This document shows, piece by piece, positions 23,589-37,304 of a DNA stretch of 64,000 bases. The notes under the pieces were generated by a model that saw nothing but the letters and a program-made list of their open reading frames with translations, ran no database searches and had not been told where the DNA came from. The stretch is from Glandiceps talaboti. Taxonomy: Eukaryota; Hemichordata; Enteropneusta; Spengelidae. Location: contig NC_135558.1 of assembly GCF_964340395.1 (NCBI RefSeq), positions 13,407,501 to 13,471,500 on the forward strand, read 5' to 3'. Position numbers and translations under genes: made by a program. Position 1 is the first letter of the stretch; every line of letters starts with the position of its first letter.

Positions 23589-24794
23589 CAATAGGAAATC
23601 GACGAAAAGATTTGCACACGGACATGTGTGATGCGCTTATGCAAATGAAGTGAAATTACATTTCGTTTTAAATCATTAGCAGAACAGTCTAGTACCATTC
23701 TCATCGAACGGTACATTGAAGACACTTCGATACTGGAGAGCACCTGAGCATGATGAGGTAAGGAAAGTGTTCTCTGAATTTCATGACTTTGTTGGAAATG
23801 TTGTACAGAATATAGTATTCAAAGTGAATAAGTGACATTTTACACACATTTTAAATTTGTTCAACGTTACCGAGTTGATTTTTTAAACTTCACAGACACC
23901 TGCAGCTGTTCCGAGACATTTTCTGCGATCCGATCCGATCCCATCACACTTTCGTGTGTTTACATCACATTGATCGAGGTGTGATTAGTTTTATTTTCAA
24001 GTGTCACTATAAAATTTCCTTCGCGGTATAATATCGACAAGGCTGTTAAAATCAATGTGCGCATAATTCTTTTTTGTACTATGTAATGTGAAACTTTATC
24101 AGACCGTAATTACATCACTGGTTTGTCATAATTATTGCCAAGAAATTATACAGCACAGAAAGTTATTAAATATATACAAAGACATTAAATGAATCATGCA
24201 ATTTGGTGCATTCAAGGTTTTTTTTAAAAGTAATTGATTATTATAAAATTTGATAATAAATAATCGTGTCTTTTCAACAGATTCGCAGTTTCGAAATTAT
24301 GTCCCTCAAAGTTCCGTCAAACAAACCCCGGAGGCCTTCCTCCCGACCAGTAATGTTTTCTACGTCCAGTAATGTCGCTATTAATATCACTGTTTCTGTT
24401 GTATCATAGTATTGTAGATTTATCTTGTTTAGAGCCTTGTTATTTATTGCACCTTTAGGGCAACCATTACCTGTCTGTTGTTGTTGTTGACAATTCCTTT
24501 GGTAATCCATTGCATAAAAGACGTGAGTTGATTCACTTTACAACTTTCTCAAACTAGGGATTCAATACAAGGTTATGGGTTTTAAAAAATCGTAATAGAC
24601 TAGTTCCGTTCTATGACTTGTTTGATAAATTGTTGACTGGTTTTATGACGCATTGCATTTAATTCAGCCAGGAACGGCAAACAATTGTATGATTGCGTAA
24701 TTTCAATAACCTTTTAAGCAGAAACAATACGTTTTGTCAGTTATATTTCAATAATGCAAAGTTAATGTAAAATAAATTAGATTCATGTATGCGT

Positions 24795-24795
24795 A

Positions 24796-24853
<58 letters not shown>
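24795..24853. repeat. (GT)n microsatellite upstream of vWD gene copy 1
   Basis: About 29 GT units. The matching place in unit 2 (47940-48049) has (TATG)n plus (GT)n. Confidence 0.95.
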
Positions 24854-25919
24854 ATTAATTTCTATGTTGTTGTCTCTTATGAAGACAATCGGTGCATGCT
24901 AAACAGTTTGATGAAAACTTATTTCTGACATTCTCACTTCTTTCATTCAATAAAACACATTTCAATATATACACGGTGAGTGATCGATGTTCTAAATACA
25001 GTTCATTTGGTTGCGGTACTATTTTGGTGCGGTGTTCTTCCTTTTCCATTGCTGTCCCTGACCATGTGCTCTTGAAAATATGCTTTTCATAAGGTTACCG
25101 TACCATCCCCTTTCACTTGCGACCACAATAGAGATAATTTCACCCATTCCGTTTATCGTTTATAAATATTCGCCCTGTTGCTGTCAGATGGCTACTAGAT
25201 AGTTGGTTGATATCTGCTAACTGTAACATATCATAAAAAAATTATATGCAAGTCAGCATGTTATTTTCCCACGCTCACGAAAGGTATTTGGAACATATAT
25301 TCTACTATTGTCGCAAAAGATGCCTGGTGATTTTACGTCGATGATCATAAAACATATCTACGGGTTCACTCGTTGCATTAATAAGATCATGAATCGTAAT
25401 CATGTACCACATGATAAAAGGTCGTATAACATTTCATATTTACAATTTCCAACAGTAAAGAACTGTCGAATTAGATGTGGAGGGCATTGCGAAGCCAATA
25501 ATTCATTCTGTGCTGATGATGAGATATCAACGCCTGATCCTTTCTGTTCGTGCGATGGAGTCTGTTGCCGAAGTAAGAATGCATATTATTAAAACGAACT
25601 CATACAAACTGACATCCATGTTTTCCATAAAGATTATCCCGTGTATTTTTACATCAATATTCCAAAATGAACTAAGTAGTTATAAAAACGGCAAGAGGAC
25701 ATGTCAGGCAAACATGGACAATTATTTTTTTTCTAATAGTCAATCATAAGGCCTAACAAATTGTTTGGTTCCGGTTACCCGACCTCACCAAGTTTGTCAT
25801 GCAGACCCTAAACGTTTTGTATGTATTTAAGAAATAAATAATAAAATCCAGAAAATTCTTCTATAACCACAACCGCAACCACAACAGTTTCTTCTTTGCT
25901 CTGAACTTCCAACAGAAAT

Positions 25920-26040
25920 AAATAAACAATACAAGTTATTATGAACAACAACAACAACAATAGCAACAAGAAGCAAAGCAACAACAACAATACTACTACT
26001 AATAATAATAATAACGGCACTAAGCATAACAACAACAACG
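25920..26040. repeat. Degenerate (CAA)n / (AAT)n repeat
   Basis: ACAACA and AATAAT units in the intron between the first two module exons. The copy 2 intron has a longer, purer version at 49238-49352. Confidence 0.85.
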
Positions 26041-26434
26041 ACATTAACATGTCGACTTACGCTCCACTAAGACACTTTGTTTTTGTTTATCTTTCATAGA
26101 AAAAACAATATGTGAATTAAGATGCGCTGGTTTATGTGCAGATATGTGTTCAGGGAGTTTGACCGCGTATACTGGACAAGCCTGTTCTTGCGATGGCTCA
26201 AAAGGTGGTGAAGTGTGCTGTGCAAGTAGGTAATCTCCATCTCGACTACGTTCGATACCTTGAAAACTGTGCTGAGTATACATGCATATCATGCTGCAAC
26301 TCATTGTACGAATACGAATACACGGTTTCGATGAAATAAGACGTGTACGGTTATAGCTGCTATCTGCCGTTGTTATGACTACCGTTATTTTCACAAGTTT
26401 TGCTGCTACTGAATATTGAAATTAATACCAGGAC

Positions 26435-26625
26435 ATGCAGCTATTACTACTGTTACAGTGAATTTCACAATACTGATATTGTTTGATACAACCATGCAGA
26501 AACCAACACGAAACTGTATATGCCATACAGCTATTACTACTGTTACAGTGAATTTCACAATACTGATAAGCTATTGTTTGATACAACCATGCAGAAACCA
26601 ACACGAAACTGTACATGCCACATTT
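26435..26625 (+). repeat. Tandem duplication of about 95 bases
   Basis: CAGCTATTACTACTGTTACA ... AACCAACACGAAACTGTA occurs twice back to back. Copy 2 of the locus has one version only (about 49765-49858). Confidence 0.85.
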
Positions 26626-27373
26626 CAATAGTAATATGACATTTCTTTTGCTACATTTATTCTACAATAGTAAATGGAATAAACCATTTCAATATAAAGC
26701 AACTCAATGCAGACATTCGGGAGCCAATATTTTTTTTAGTATCAAACACCCAATGAAGGGCGCGTCAAATGTCCTTTATGGGTTTCAATTGGTGTCTGTA
26801 TGGTGTCATGTGTAGTTCATTTCATTTAGACAAAATGTAGCAACAAACTGTACAATTTTGCTATCATAAAGTGTAGCATGTCCAGTTTCTTATAGGTTTC
26901 TGTGTGGTTGTATCAAACAGTAAAGCTGAACGGTATTGTGAAATACGCTGTACAGTTATGTTGTTTTATGTAATAACAATGACACCATTACTAATTTCAT
27001 TACCACAAACTAATTTTGACAGTGTCGACCACAGTAATAACTTTGATTATGTATGAAGACGACGATGATGATGATAAAGGCATAATCTATATTTTAAACA
27101 AATTAATTATAAAAAGCATTATATTACCTACAGCTAAACTAAAAAGCCATTAAGTAATGTAATCTTTTCCATGTACATGTGATGTGTACCTATCTGATTC
27201 TGTTTTTACAGTTGCCTGTGATATAGGAGGTAAGTTGGAGCTATATATTTTTAATATGTACTTGGCATGAAATGAAATGAAATGAAATGAAAGGCTGACA
27301 ATGTTGGACTCTCTGTCTTGTCTAGTCTGGATGCCAACGTGGTGTCTACCTAAACAACGTCTGGTCAAACTCC

Positions 27374-27580
27374 CTCAATCAATGAGTGGAAGTGCAAATA
27401 CCGTACAGGAACTAGACTACGTCTTGTCTTTCGGACAGGCTAAGGTTTTGATAGTCCACGTTTTCCCAGTATTGTCATTTTGCCATAGTCACGATTTCAA
27501 TCAATGAGTGGAAGATAGTGTACATACCGTACAGGAACTAGACTATGTCTTGTCTTTCTGACAGGCTAAACTGTCAACAT
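27374..27580 (+). repeat. Direct repeat of about 70 bases, spaced about 125 bases apart
   Basis: CAATCAATGAGTGGAAG ... TACCGTACAGGAACTAGACT ... TTGTCTTTC.GACAGGCTAA occurs at 27376 and 27501. The matching intron in copy 2 has only the first few bases of one copy before diverging. Confidence 0.75.
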
Positions 27581-29119
27581 TTAGCACACTATCGCTAAAC
27601 TTCCGTTACAGTAAATGGAACTGATTCCAAATAACTAATATCATTTCGATTTTTATTCAAACTAATTTTTATCATTCTGAATTTCTATTCTGCCAATGTT
27701 ATTATGAAATAATGTGAATTGGTATATCCCCAGTGTTGCGGGGGGGGGGGGGGTGAAAGCGAAAGTATGGAAGTTGAAAATAACTGAAGAAAAGAAGTGC
27801 AGTATTGGATTTTGAGTAGCGTATTTGATCTGCTCATGTCCTTACTTTTGGTGTAATTAGGCAGTACCGATCGTGAAAGGAGCTGTATTCATAATCCCTT
27901 CTTTTTTCAGTGTCATGATGATTGAAATAAATGTGAAATTGCATTCACAGCATACTCCCATCATCCCCACTTTCAGCGTGTTTTCCATGACAATAAATGG
28001 TCTCTACTATCAAATCACCGTTTGTAGTTCAAACATTACAGGGCAATATAATGAAATTTAAAGTCGTTGAATCTTATTTCCGTGGCTTCCCTTTCAAGGT
28101 TGAAACGCCGCTCATGAATTATATTTTTAGCATGGGATAGTTGTTCAGAAATAACTATATATGTATAAACCCTAGATGACGACCTGACGGAACCCTGTAT
28201 AAGTGACTATTATGGCATTTGTAGACCAAAGACGCCCTATGGATGCCTAAAAGGTGAAAGTTATAGACTTGAGAATGACCTGTGTACCAGCAGTCCTGAC
28301 TGCATCTGCTGTAAACGTATGTATGAACTCGTCGTTAATTTTGCGATTCTGTTTCAAACATCTATAAATCAATTAGCTTATCTTCGTGGTGATTTTTGAT
28401 AAACTTTGATCGTCTAGATTATAACTTTCAATATGTACTTCTTTTTTCCAGCAAGAAGTCCACACGGCCATCAAGGTACCGTAACGTGTCTTTATGTTTG
28501 ATTTACTATCATAATTATTATAATTTATTACATGTATTTATTTAGTAGCTACACAAATGTATTAAACTGTAGGCTCGTGTTCCAAATATTTATCGATTTT
28601 CTTTCTTCAAAATTATGTAATTTATAACAACTTGCTTATTGCAATTAGTTTTCATTGGTGCGAATTATGTGTATCTTAAATCTATAGTAATATTGTGAAT
28701 TCATCAACATTCCTCTCCAGGGGGTACAGGTATGGCAGATCCCCGATATGTGACATTGGACAACAGCACTTACCACTATGACGGCAAATGTACTTACACT
28801 ATGATGAGAGAATGTGGGGATCCAAAGGCACACCCATGGTTTATCATTTACATAGAACATACAGGTGACAGAGTCTTTTATTTAGGACATGAGAAAACCT
28901 ACGTCAAAGGCGCCATTGCTGAGATCGATACTAAAGATGGCGGGAAGCACATCATTCATTTCATGAGTCACGGACATGTTAAGGTATGTATCGGAACACT
29001 GGAACCCCTTGGAATTAATTTATTATTCACGTCATTTCCGATCTATTCGGTTTTTTTTTAATTTCAGGCGTGTTCTATTGGGTTCTATTTGGTGCGTGCG
29101 AATATTAGAACTTTTCACA

Positions 29120-29133
29120 CGTATGTATGTATG

Positions 29134-29164
<31 letters not shown>

Positions 29165-29236
29165 GTATGTATGTATGTATGTATGTATGTATGTATGTAT
29201 GTCACTTCTTGTGTACACGGCTTAATAAATAAATAA

Positions 29237-29271
<35 letters not shown>

Positions 29272-29374
29272 TGTATGTGCGTTCGTGCATGCGAGTGTGT
29301 GTATGCATGTATGCATGCATGTATGTATGTATGTATGTATGTATGTATGTATGTATGTATGTATGTATGTATGT
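29120..29374. repeat. (TATG)n array in vWD intron, copy 1
   Basis: Three TATG blocks interrupted near 29200-29240 and 29277-29305. Copy 2 has TATG plus TA at the same position (52193-52347). Confidence 0.95.
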
Positions 29375-32034
29375 GTGTTGGGGGCATGACGTGTGGGAAA
29401 GATTCTTGAAGCTTCTCTAATGAGAGGAGAGAGTTCAACTAATTATTATATATCTATGTCCTCTTCTACAGATTAATGATCTCCCAGAGTTGAGAAGTAC
29501 AACCAGAGACTGAACATCACCTTAGATGGTTATTTCAGCGTATCATACAATCGAAAAGAAAACGTATTAGTTAAGTTGGACGAGACGATGGGAGGTAAAG
29601 TGTGTGGTCTCATGGGAAATGGTGATGGTAACCCTGACAACGATTTCCTCATTCTTAACCAATTCTCACCAAGTGGCCTGAAGATGTTGAAGAATCCAAC
29701 CCAAGAAGAGATTGATGTCTTCGGTGACAGCTGGGTGAAACCTGGATCGTAAGTAAACACTTTTTGCTTTGTTTGATGGATTTCACCATCCCATAATATG
29801 TTGGATTTAATGAACAAACTCATTGTAAGTTATATTTGATAGATGATACAATTGTTACTCGAGGTCCTCATACATTTTGTAACATGTAATCATTGCATCT
29901 CAGTTATTGTCACTGAGAGACACTACAGACTATTGGGATCTCTTGGACATTCTATGGAGAGAAACGTGCTCAGCTGACGCTAGCAAATTCCACACAACTG
30001 TACCATGTCAATCTCAAAAACGTCCACTAGTTTACACAACTACCAGGAATTACTATTAAAAAGAAATGTAACATTTCGCAATTAATATTGTTATTCGTTG
30101 GAAATTATGTCATCTCTAATGTTTATATAATGACATCATAAAGTTGACTTGTTTTTTTTGTTTCCTAATATTCTTCATGGCCAGGAAACCCTGCTACGTT
30201 ATGTACACAAGGAATGTAAGCAGTATAGCTGCTATAAATATATATCATGTGTTCATGTAACAAGATTATGTGTCTCTCAATCATTCATCCATACTCTTTG
30301 AAAGTTAACCCTTACTAACTACCTTTGTTTGATAGCAACATTATAGTTTCAAAACTCCATTCGTGCAGAATTTTGACTTCTGTAGTTGACAGACATTTGA
30401 CGATTTTTGAGATAAAACAACCAAAAAATAACCAAAACTTTCGGCGAATCTGTACACAGATTACACCGTATCTTCGGTAAATGACCATGTCGTCATAACA
30501 CGGTTACAAATAAGAATATTTCATTGGCTGCATTCATAGCTTATATTCTAGTTAATAGTGAGAACAATCACTGAATAGTGAAAACTATTACTACGACTTC
30601 TATAATGTCTATGGATGTAATCAACAAATGTCAGCTAATGTTTTAATGGTCTTTATATAAAATGTCAATCTTATCTAAACGGTATTCTCCTAATCCCTAT
30701 AAAATATTAACATTTTCTTGGCCTGTTTTCTATATTTCAGATGCCCAGACACCGAGTAATCATCGTGTACCTGTGTACGTTGTTACAACGACACCGAATA
30801 CCATGCATGCGTTCCTTCCTTCCTTCATTCATCCATTCATCCATTCATTCGTCCACCCATTCATCCAGCCGCTGTTATTTGGGTATTTGGTGGTTTTGGA
30901 CAACTGATCTGAATCTCTGCATCTTCTTCGGGTTTTACGTTTCCTCCATTTCCATTTAACTTCTCTTGGAATGAACTGATAACTATATCACGCCAGACAA
31001 TTAACTTCATGAAGTGAAGAATATATTTATTGATTTTTTTTGTGGTGATGATTTGAAATAAACAATACTTCCGGTTACTGGTTCCTTATTAACAACATTT
31101 ATTCTGTATTCATTCTTTCTTCGACTATATTTAAATAAAGGTGATATACCTGCCAGGATATTTTTGTCTTTGTTGTCTATAATGTATGGATGGATGGATG
31201 GATGGTTGTCGTTTGAATCGAACTTTACTGATGTTTAATGTTTCATTGCACTGTATTCGATTCTCCACCCATGTATTAAATATGGCGGCCCAAGGATTAT
31301 GCAAATTGTTAGGTTGTCCCAAAACATTGAAGTGAATGAATGTATGTATGTATGTATGTATGTATGTATGTATGTATGTGTGTGTGTGTAAAGCTGTTGG
31401 TCCCTGTTGGCCTTAGATCGGACCAACGGTCCAAACTTAAATTCGCTGACTGGTGGAGGCTGAACTGTGGTAGCAAAGAACAGAGTATAATGCGGTGCTA
31501 TCTGGACAACAGAACAACAATAGAGAACATGCTTTAGAGATTGATTTGTACATGAATTTTCTTCCTAGATCTAACGAGTCGAGAGGATTCAAGATTGTAC
31601 TTGGATTTTACTTTCATTGTATAATAGATGTTCCAATGTGACATAAAAATAATCCTGCAAGACAATATGAACAGCTAGGCCATCTCATACTCTGTTTACC
31701 TGTCTAGCTCCCTCCTTGTTTGTTTGTCTGTCTCATCCAATGTCATATTCTTTTAATGTGCCATTGTCGAGTAAATGTTCTATTTTGGTGATCCTATATA
31801 GCGATGTGCTACCTGCTTATATTAGGGGGTGGGTTGTTACGTATTAAAACTTCTCACCACTTCTTAAGATCTCGTTTAATGAACAAGGAATAATTATAGT
31901 ATCTGCCTTGTGTGTGGATGGAGCTAAGTAAGTCAGTTCTATGCTTCAGGTACGTCGCAGTCCATATGGGGAGCTGTGGTGGGTGCAAATATGATGAATT
32001 GGCCTTAGGTGGCGCTATGCAAGTTATTTCTATG

Positions 32035-32444
32035 CTTCTGGGGCGCGTTCAGTTTGCACTATCATGATTGTGATTAATCTGACGTCATTTCTGGAAACGA
32101 GGTTGTAAACGAAACGCTCAATCACGATTATCATTACTTCCGTGTAAACAGTTTTCACACATTTCCTATAAATTAAATGATTTTACATCGTCAAAGTGAT
32201 TATTATTTTAACAAATTACCAAATCTGATCAAACACAAATTATTTACATCATGTTTTCCATGATTTCTATTTGCCGTCACCCACACATGATTATCTTGTA
32301 ATCATGTCTATCACGGTTCGGGCAAGAATACTGCGATTACCAATCATGATTGTGATTACATCATGGTTGTGATTGGTACTTATCAAAGGCAAAATCATGA
32401 TTGTGATTGATAATCGAACGCGAATCGCAAATCGAACACGCCCC
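32035..32444. mobile_element. MITE with GGGGCGCGTTC-type inverted ends (unit 2 copy)
   Basis: Left end GGGGCGCGTTCAGTTTGCAC; right end on the minus strand CTGGGGCGTGTTCGATTTGC. Matches the element at 14968-15363, with a few small insertions and deletions relative to it. Confidence 0.65.
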
Positions 32445-33110
32445 AGGTGCATCACAGTTATAGAGAGACTGTAGGCGAGTATACTATAAGTTAACCATAG
32501 ATGGCGGTATTCAAGTCAGTTCTATGCCGTACGAAATGAAAGTACGAGTACTTACACGTACACTTTATTTAGCTGCAAATAGTTTATTAAAGGTTCAAGA
32601 AAATGTTGATATTTAACTTATATAGATCTTTGTTTTAAACGTCAATAAATTGGTGGATTAGGGGACCATATCGACAACTTTGTAAAATAATGTTTTGACA
32701 ACCCTATTTCGAGATGTCAATCCACATCATAAAATATATTATGACCTCTCACGTCATGTCTGAGATAGCTGACCAATCAGTTTGACGGACGCAAATCTAC
32801 GTAACCCTGTTTTTCGCATACAGCCAGGGTGTGCAAGTCAGAAACAAACACCAGTTGTGAGATCGGCCTCCCACGAGGCCCAGACGACATCGTACATTGT
32901 ACGACTGTGAAATTCTGGACAATTCTGGATAACTCTGACGGATGCTATTCTTGGTGGTAGTATCTTGTGGTATGTATTTTGGTAAGAGATACCATTTTGG
33001 AGTTTGTATGTTGGGTCATGATGTACTTATTGTAACAAGGGTGTGCTGTCATCTATTGTCCCTTCATTGTACACATTTATGTTGAAAGTCAGTAGATATC
33101 GTTGATGATG

Positions 33111-33353
33111 TCATATGTATCGTTTTTCCCAATTTTGTATAATATTTGGATTATTTAGTTGGCCTTTTTTTCTTGTACATAATCTCCTCTGTTTAATATC
33201 GCGGACTTTGTCGAAGCAATTTATTACGATTTGTGGGTCGTTTGCCAAAGTAGTTATTGCTATACTTTCGGATTTGCTAATGTTTTGTCTTGCCATGTTA
33301 TTAAGTGTTGCCTTACTCAATTCAACCTTCCTGGCTTCTTGATACTTATCCAT
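33111..33353 (-). pseudogene. Retroelement ORF fragment, unit 2 counterpart of 15972-16172
   Basis: An 80-codon frame with SKSESIAITTLANDPQIVIN, slightly longer than the unit 1 version because a stop there is absent here. It is possibly the N-terminal edge of a PLE-type RT. The assignment is weak, as no catalytic block is included. Confidence 0.35.
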
Positions 33354-34151
33354 GCTTCTATTGTAGGAATTGATTGGTGTCGAGTTTGGTTTCAGTGGGA
33401 AAGGATGGCTTGATGTTTGATTATTTCATTCAGCATGTAATACGCATTATGTGTAAAAGACAGTTCATGTCACGTATAAGTGTATAAAGGCTTAGTTTGT
33501 TTGGAGATTGAAAACCCCATTTCCAAGTGCTGTCTTTTCAGTTAAAGTCAGGATCCTGTCCGATAGGCTTAACGCTTGACACCTATCATGTAAACTGGAC
33601 CTATATCTGTTTTTACACCCAGATGAAGCCTCATCCTTTTATCTCGAGGGAAACGAGAATCATAAACAACTTACTAAACACCAAGTAGTCGATCAACAAC
33701 AGCTAAACACCCAAAGCTTCCTTGAAAAAGGAATTATACCAAAAGGCATAAGGAATAATACACCAAATCAAACTTTCAGGCTTGAAACTGGCCATCGAAT
33801 TCACTCACAAATGGACAGAAAAAAATTATGCAATATGTGGAGATAAACAAATACGACAAATGATTTCCGTCACCACCGGTAGTGGCATACGAAATACAAA
33901 ATAATCTGATAGACAATCTTACCAGTGCTATCCTCAAAAAAAATGACAAGACAACAAAAACCGACAACTTAATTGAGATCCTTGTATCGTTATTAAACGA
34001 GCAATTATATTCATAGTGAAAACATTAACTAAAGAATACCTCATATGACTAATGATTAAACAAGATGGTAGTTTCAAAATGGCAGTAACACGTAATGTGA
34101 ATGATCCAGATATGATTGACTACCTGTAGTATTGGGACAGCTGTTCATAAT

Positions 34152-34214
<63 letters not shown>
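34152..34214. repeat. (CA)n microsatellite
   Basis: Pure CA dinucleotides, at the position of the interrupted CA array at 16848-16932 in unit 1. Confidence 0.97.
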
Positions 34215-34217
<3 letters not shown>

Positions 34218-34954
34218 ATAGACCATACTTTAACAACGGTACTGATTCGCATTACTGGCATATATCTTTTAACCTATCTCAAAACTTGTAAAAAGTTAAA
34301 AAATTGTCCAGAAAGTCCAGTAACTCCCATTCACACCAACACAGTCGATCCTTTTCACTTTCCGACACTAAAAGAACGTTGCGGGGAATTAACCAAGTTC
34401 GTACACCGTCAACGTTTGTTACGCCAATGTTACTTCTCAGAAGTCGGACCCAGCTCTTAGACTAGTTTCTAGTAATTTCATCAGTTCCACCCTAAATCCA
34501 GTGCAAAATTAGTTAATGTCAAGAATCCACTCCAGCCCAATTTCCAGTTCATCCTTAGCGTTTATTACTCATTCCCTGTTCTCATAACGTTACATATCTC
34601 AGTTTCTACGATTCAATTAAAAATCTGCAATGATTATATGGAAAATATATGGATAATGAATCATTAAATCCAAACGCATTCCAAAAGATTACGATACTCT
34701 AGAAAGTTTGTCTCCAAAGAAATTTAAACAATGTGAGTAGTTTGTCTAAATAACATCATGTTTTTCACTCAACACTTGAAAATATGATGTATTGCCATCA
34801 CATTGCAGGAAATACTACGATTTGTTGTCGTAATAAGAGAGTTTGTCACCCAGCTGGTTAAAGTGACTATCAACCTTGGAATGAGTAAAACCTAACAATT
34901 ATATCAAAATAAATGAGAATTGTAACACAACCAGAACTGATTTTCTAAAAAAAA

Positions 34955-35790
34955 AATTAAAAAAAATACAGCCACAGACGAATTCGTTACTATCCAAATT
35001 CATTATAATCGTTCAATTATAAGTTTGTATACATTGCTGGTGACATTGAGTCAAACCCATACCCTGGATCTGATCGACGTAATAATGATGCGTATTTTAT
35101 TCCACGATCGAGATAACCCTGATGGCGTCTACTCAATGCTAGCGAGATGCTGATTCGCTGTTGCCACCTGAGGACATCAGCCTTCAACTACGAAGACACT
35201 CCTCACCTCACCACTGGTCATCTTAATATTCAATCCTTAAATAACTCACTTCATCAATTAAAACTTAATTAATTAACACATTTTGAATGCCTCAAAGATT
35301 TTTGATATTCTGCCAGTAGCTGAGACCTGAATTTGGGACAACGCAAGCTCCGATTGATTCTTTAAATATCGATGGATTTATTCTTATAAGTCATGACCGA
35401 AGATATTCCTCACAAGTCTTGCAATTTAACATCGCAATGATCTCGTCGGTAATACAAACTTGTGTTCCGATAACAACGATCCCCATCAGATTGAACAACT
35501 CTGGGTAACGATTACTAAACCATTCAATTTCGCTCTCGGTCGTGTGTACAACCACCACGTCTTCCCGTCGAACAACTCTCTGCAAATATTGGAAACGCAT
35601 ATCAATCTATCGCCTCGAATTTTGCCATTCTCGACGACTTTAACTGCGACCTGTTAAAAAACAAACCTGAATCAAAAAAGCTACATGAAATTCTTTATAT
35701 CCACAACTTAACCCAACACATCGAGAGGATGTTACTCGTGTCACTAGCCACCACAAGATCATTACCGAACCTACTAGAACTAGTATTAAA
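34955..35790 (+). mobile_element. Non-LTR retrotransposon fragment: 2A-like motif and endonuclease region
   Basis: Inserted in the PLE relic after GATTTTCT and an A-rich tract (34949-34972), absent from unit 1. In broken frames it reads YIAGDIESNPYPGSDRR at about 35030-35080, a degenerate copy of the GDIExNPGP (2A-like) motif found at the start of some CR1/L2-type LINE proteins. Next come GHLNIQSLNNSLHQLK (about 35218), DSLNIDGFILISHDR (about 35358) and FNCDLLKNKPESKKLHEILY with IHNLTQHIE (about 35636), the typical end of an APE-type endonuclease (GDFN.DLL). Frames shift several times and no RT follows, so it is a 3'-truncated relic. Confidence 0.7.
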
Positions 35791-36963
35791 GCCCCAAACA
35801 TCCGAGTTCAACGACGAATACCACACACAAATATGTGGATGCAGTATGGGAAGCTCAGCTTCACCACAATTTGCCGACATCACTTTTCATGCTCTGGAAC
35901 TGAATTGCTAGAAATAGGCAACAAACGGATAGACACAAAAATTCAAACATTCAACAAAGTCCACAAAACATACAAATTCACTTACAGCTACTCTATAACT
36001 GAAATAAAATCTAGACCTAGATGTCTCCAAAGGCCAAAGATTCCTGATTTCAAACATTCTCGATGGTGTGAAAACACACAGAGATCAAAACCACACGTTT
36101 CAATTCTTGGATCGAAATTCGTATCACCCTAAATCTGTCTTCAAAGGCTTCACCAAGGGTGAAACAATACGACACACAAAAACACGCAATAACAAATACG
36201 AATTTATAGCAAAACGTAACATGCTCGCTTGCACAGAAACTAAGAGAGGGGCGATATAACCAGACAGAATTTAACCAATTACTACTCAAACACGAACATG
36301 GCAAAAAAAACTGAATATCTTTCCAAAAACAAATTTAAAAAGCTGCACAACACAATATTCACTACAACCAATAACCCTTACTTTCAAGGAAATAAAATCG
36401 GGAAAGTACAGCAAGAACATTAAGAGTATAATTAGAAAAGATTAACAACAACAAGTATCTCCGACACTCACGAATACTGGCATACAAATGACAAAATAGT
36501 CTGAGAGACAAACTTACCAGTGTTATCCTCAAAAAACCAAAAAATAACAAAGACAACATATAAACTGAAATCGTTGTATCATTAGTAAATGAACAATTAT
36601 AATGAGAAATGAAAGCATTAACCTGGACGTAGGAAAATACCTCATATGACTAGTGATGATGAGCCACGGTAGTAGTTTCAAAATGGCAGTAATGTGAGTA
36701 AACCCACATATGATTAACTACATGTCGTATTGTGACAGCTTTCCATAATAACATACATGCTGACACATAAAGACCGAATTTAGCAGTGTTATACTGATGT
36801 GCATTACAAACATAGTAGCAGAGGAGCGAAATCCTACCTTTTTCGTTCTATACCAGAATGGCAGAAATTTGAATTGAGTCAGTAGGGCTGTTAAGTCTGG
36901 TCTTTCTATGTATGCTATTACGGAAAGCTACCACGATATGAATCATCATATCAGGGCTAACAT

Positions 36964-37106
<143 letters not shown>

Positions 37107-37304
37107 ATCGAAATTTCTCAATCTGGTGAGGCAGGATAAAAAACAAAAAACAACCTCAATGATTTTCAGATGTATCATTTATTGCTGAAATTCAGGGAAT
37201 TTAATCAAGTAAAAAGTTCAGTTTCCTGCTGGCTTCCATTGTGATTTCTAAGTCATTTAGAGTGTTAAAGTATGATTATAAATTAAAAGTATCACCGACA
37301 TATA

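Larger units (their letters stand above)
25456..30759 (+). pseudogene. Cysteine-rich module / von Willebrand type D protein, copy 1 (disrupted)
   Basis: Exons with consistent splice sites: 25456-25572, 26100-26225, 27212-27229 (18 bases), 28176-28316, 28452-28475 (24 bases), 28721-28983, 29472 to about 29748, and the terminal exon from 30741 with stop 30757-30759 (CPDTE). The first two exons each encode one eight-cysteine module (CRIRCGGHC ... [18 protein letters not shown] ... ACSCDG ... VCC). 28176-28316 encodes a different module (CISDYYGICRPK ... DCICCK). The vWD half begins DPRYVTLDNSTYHYDGKCTY. In the next exon 52 bases present in copy 2 are missing after CCAGAG (about 29488). This shifts the frame to a TGA within about ten codons and removes the path to [19 protein letters not shown] cysteine of the 24-base exon is also lost (SPHGH for CPPGY). 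No first exon or signal peptide was identified. It may still make a shortened product. Confidence 0.8.
33690..36760 (+). mobile_element. Degraded Penelope-like element (unit 2), split by a non-LTR insertion
   Basis: Counterpart of 16450-18350. 35790-35911 keeps an RT block lost in unit 1, SEFNDEYHTQICGCSMGSSA then SPQFADITFHALEL; this corresponds to the GCPMGSPISP-type B block of PLE RTs. Downstream pieces (FNKVHKTYKFTYSYSITEIK, SVFKGFTKGETIRHTKT, CNNK-like, RGAI) match the region after the catalytic site. Flanking repeats at about 33,900-34,150 and 36,500-36,760 resemble each other. Stops and frame changes throughout show it is dead. Confidence 0.55.

Noticed and set aside
24274-24510. 78-codon minus-strand frame (MDYQRNC ... 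ISKLRIC) present in unit 1
   Set aside because: The unit 2 counterpart (47.44-47.66 kb) carries indels that break the frame, so it is unlikely to be a coding exon.
26422-26628. Repeated Cys-containing minus-strand frame
   Set aside because: Arises from the 95-base intronic tandem duplication, which is single-copy and not open in unit 2.
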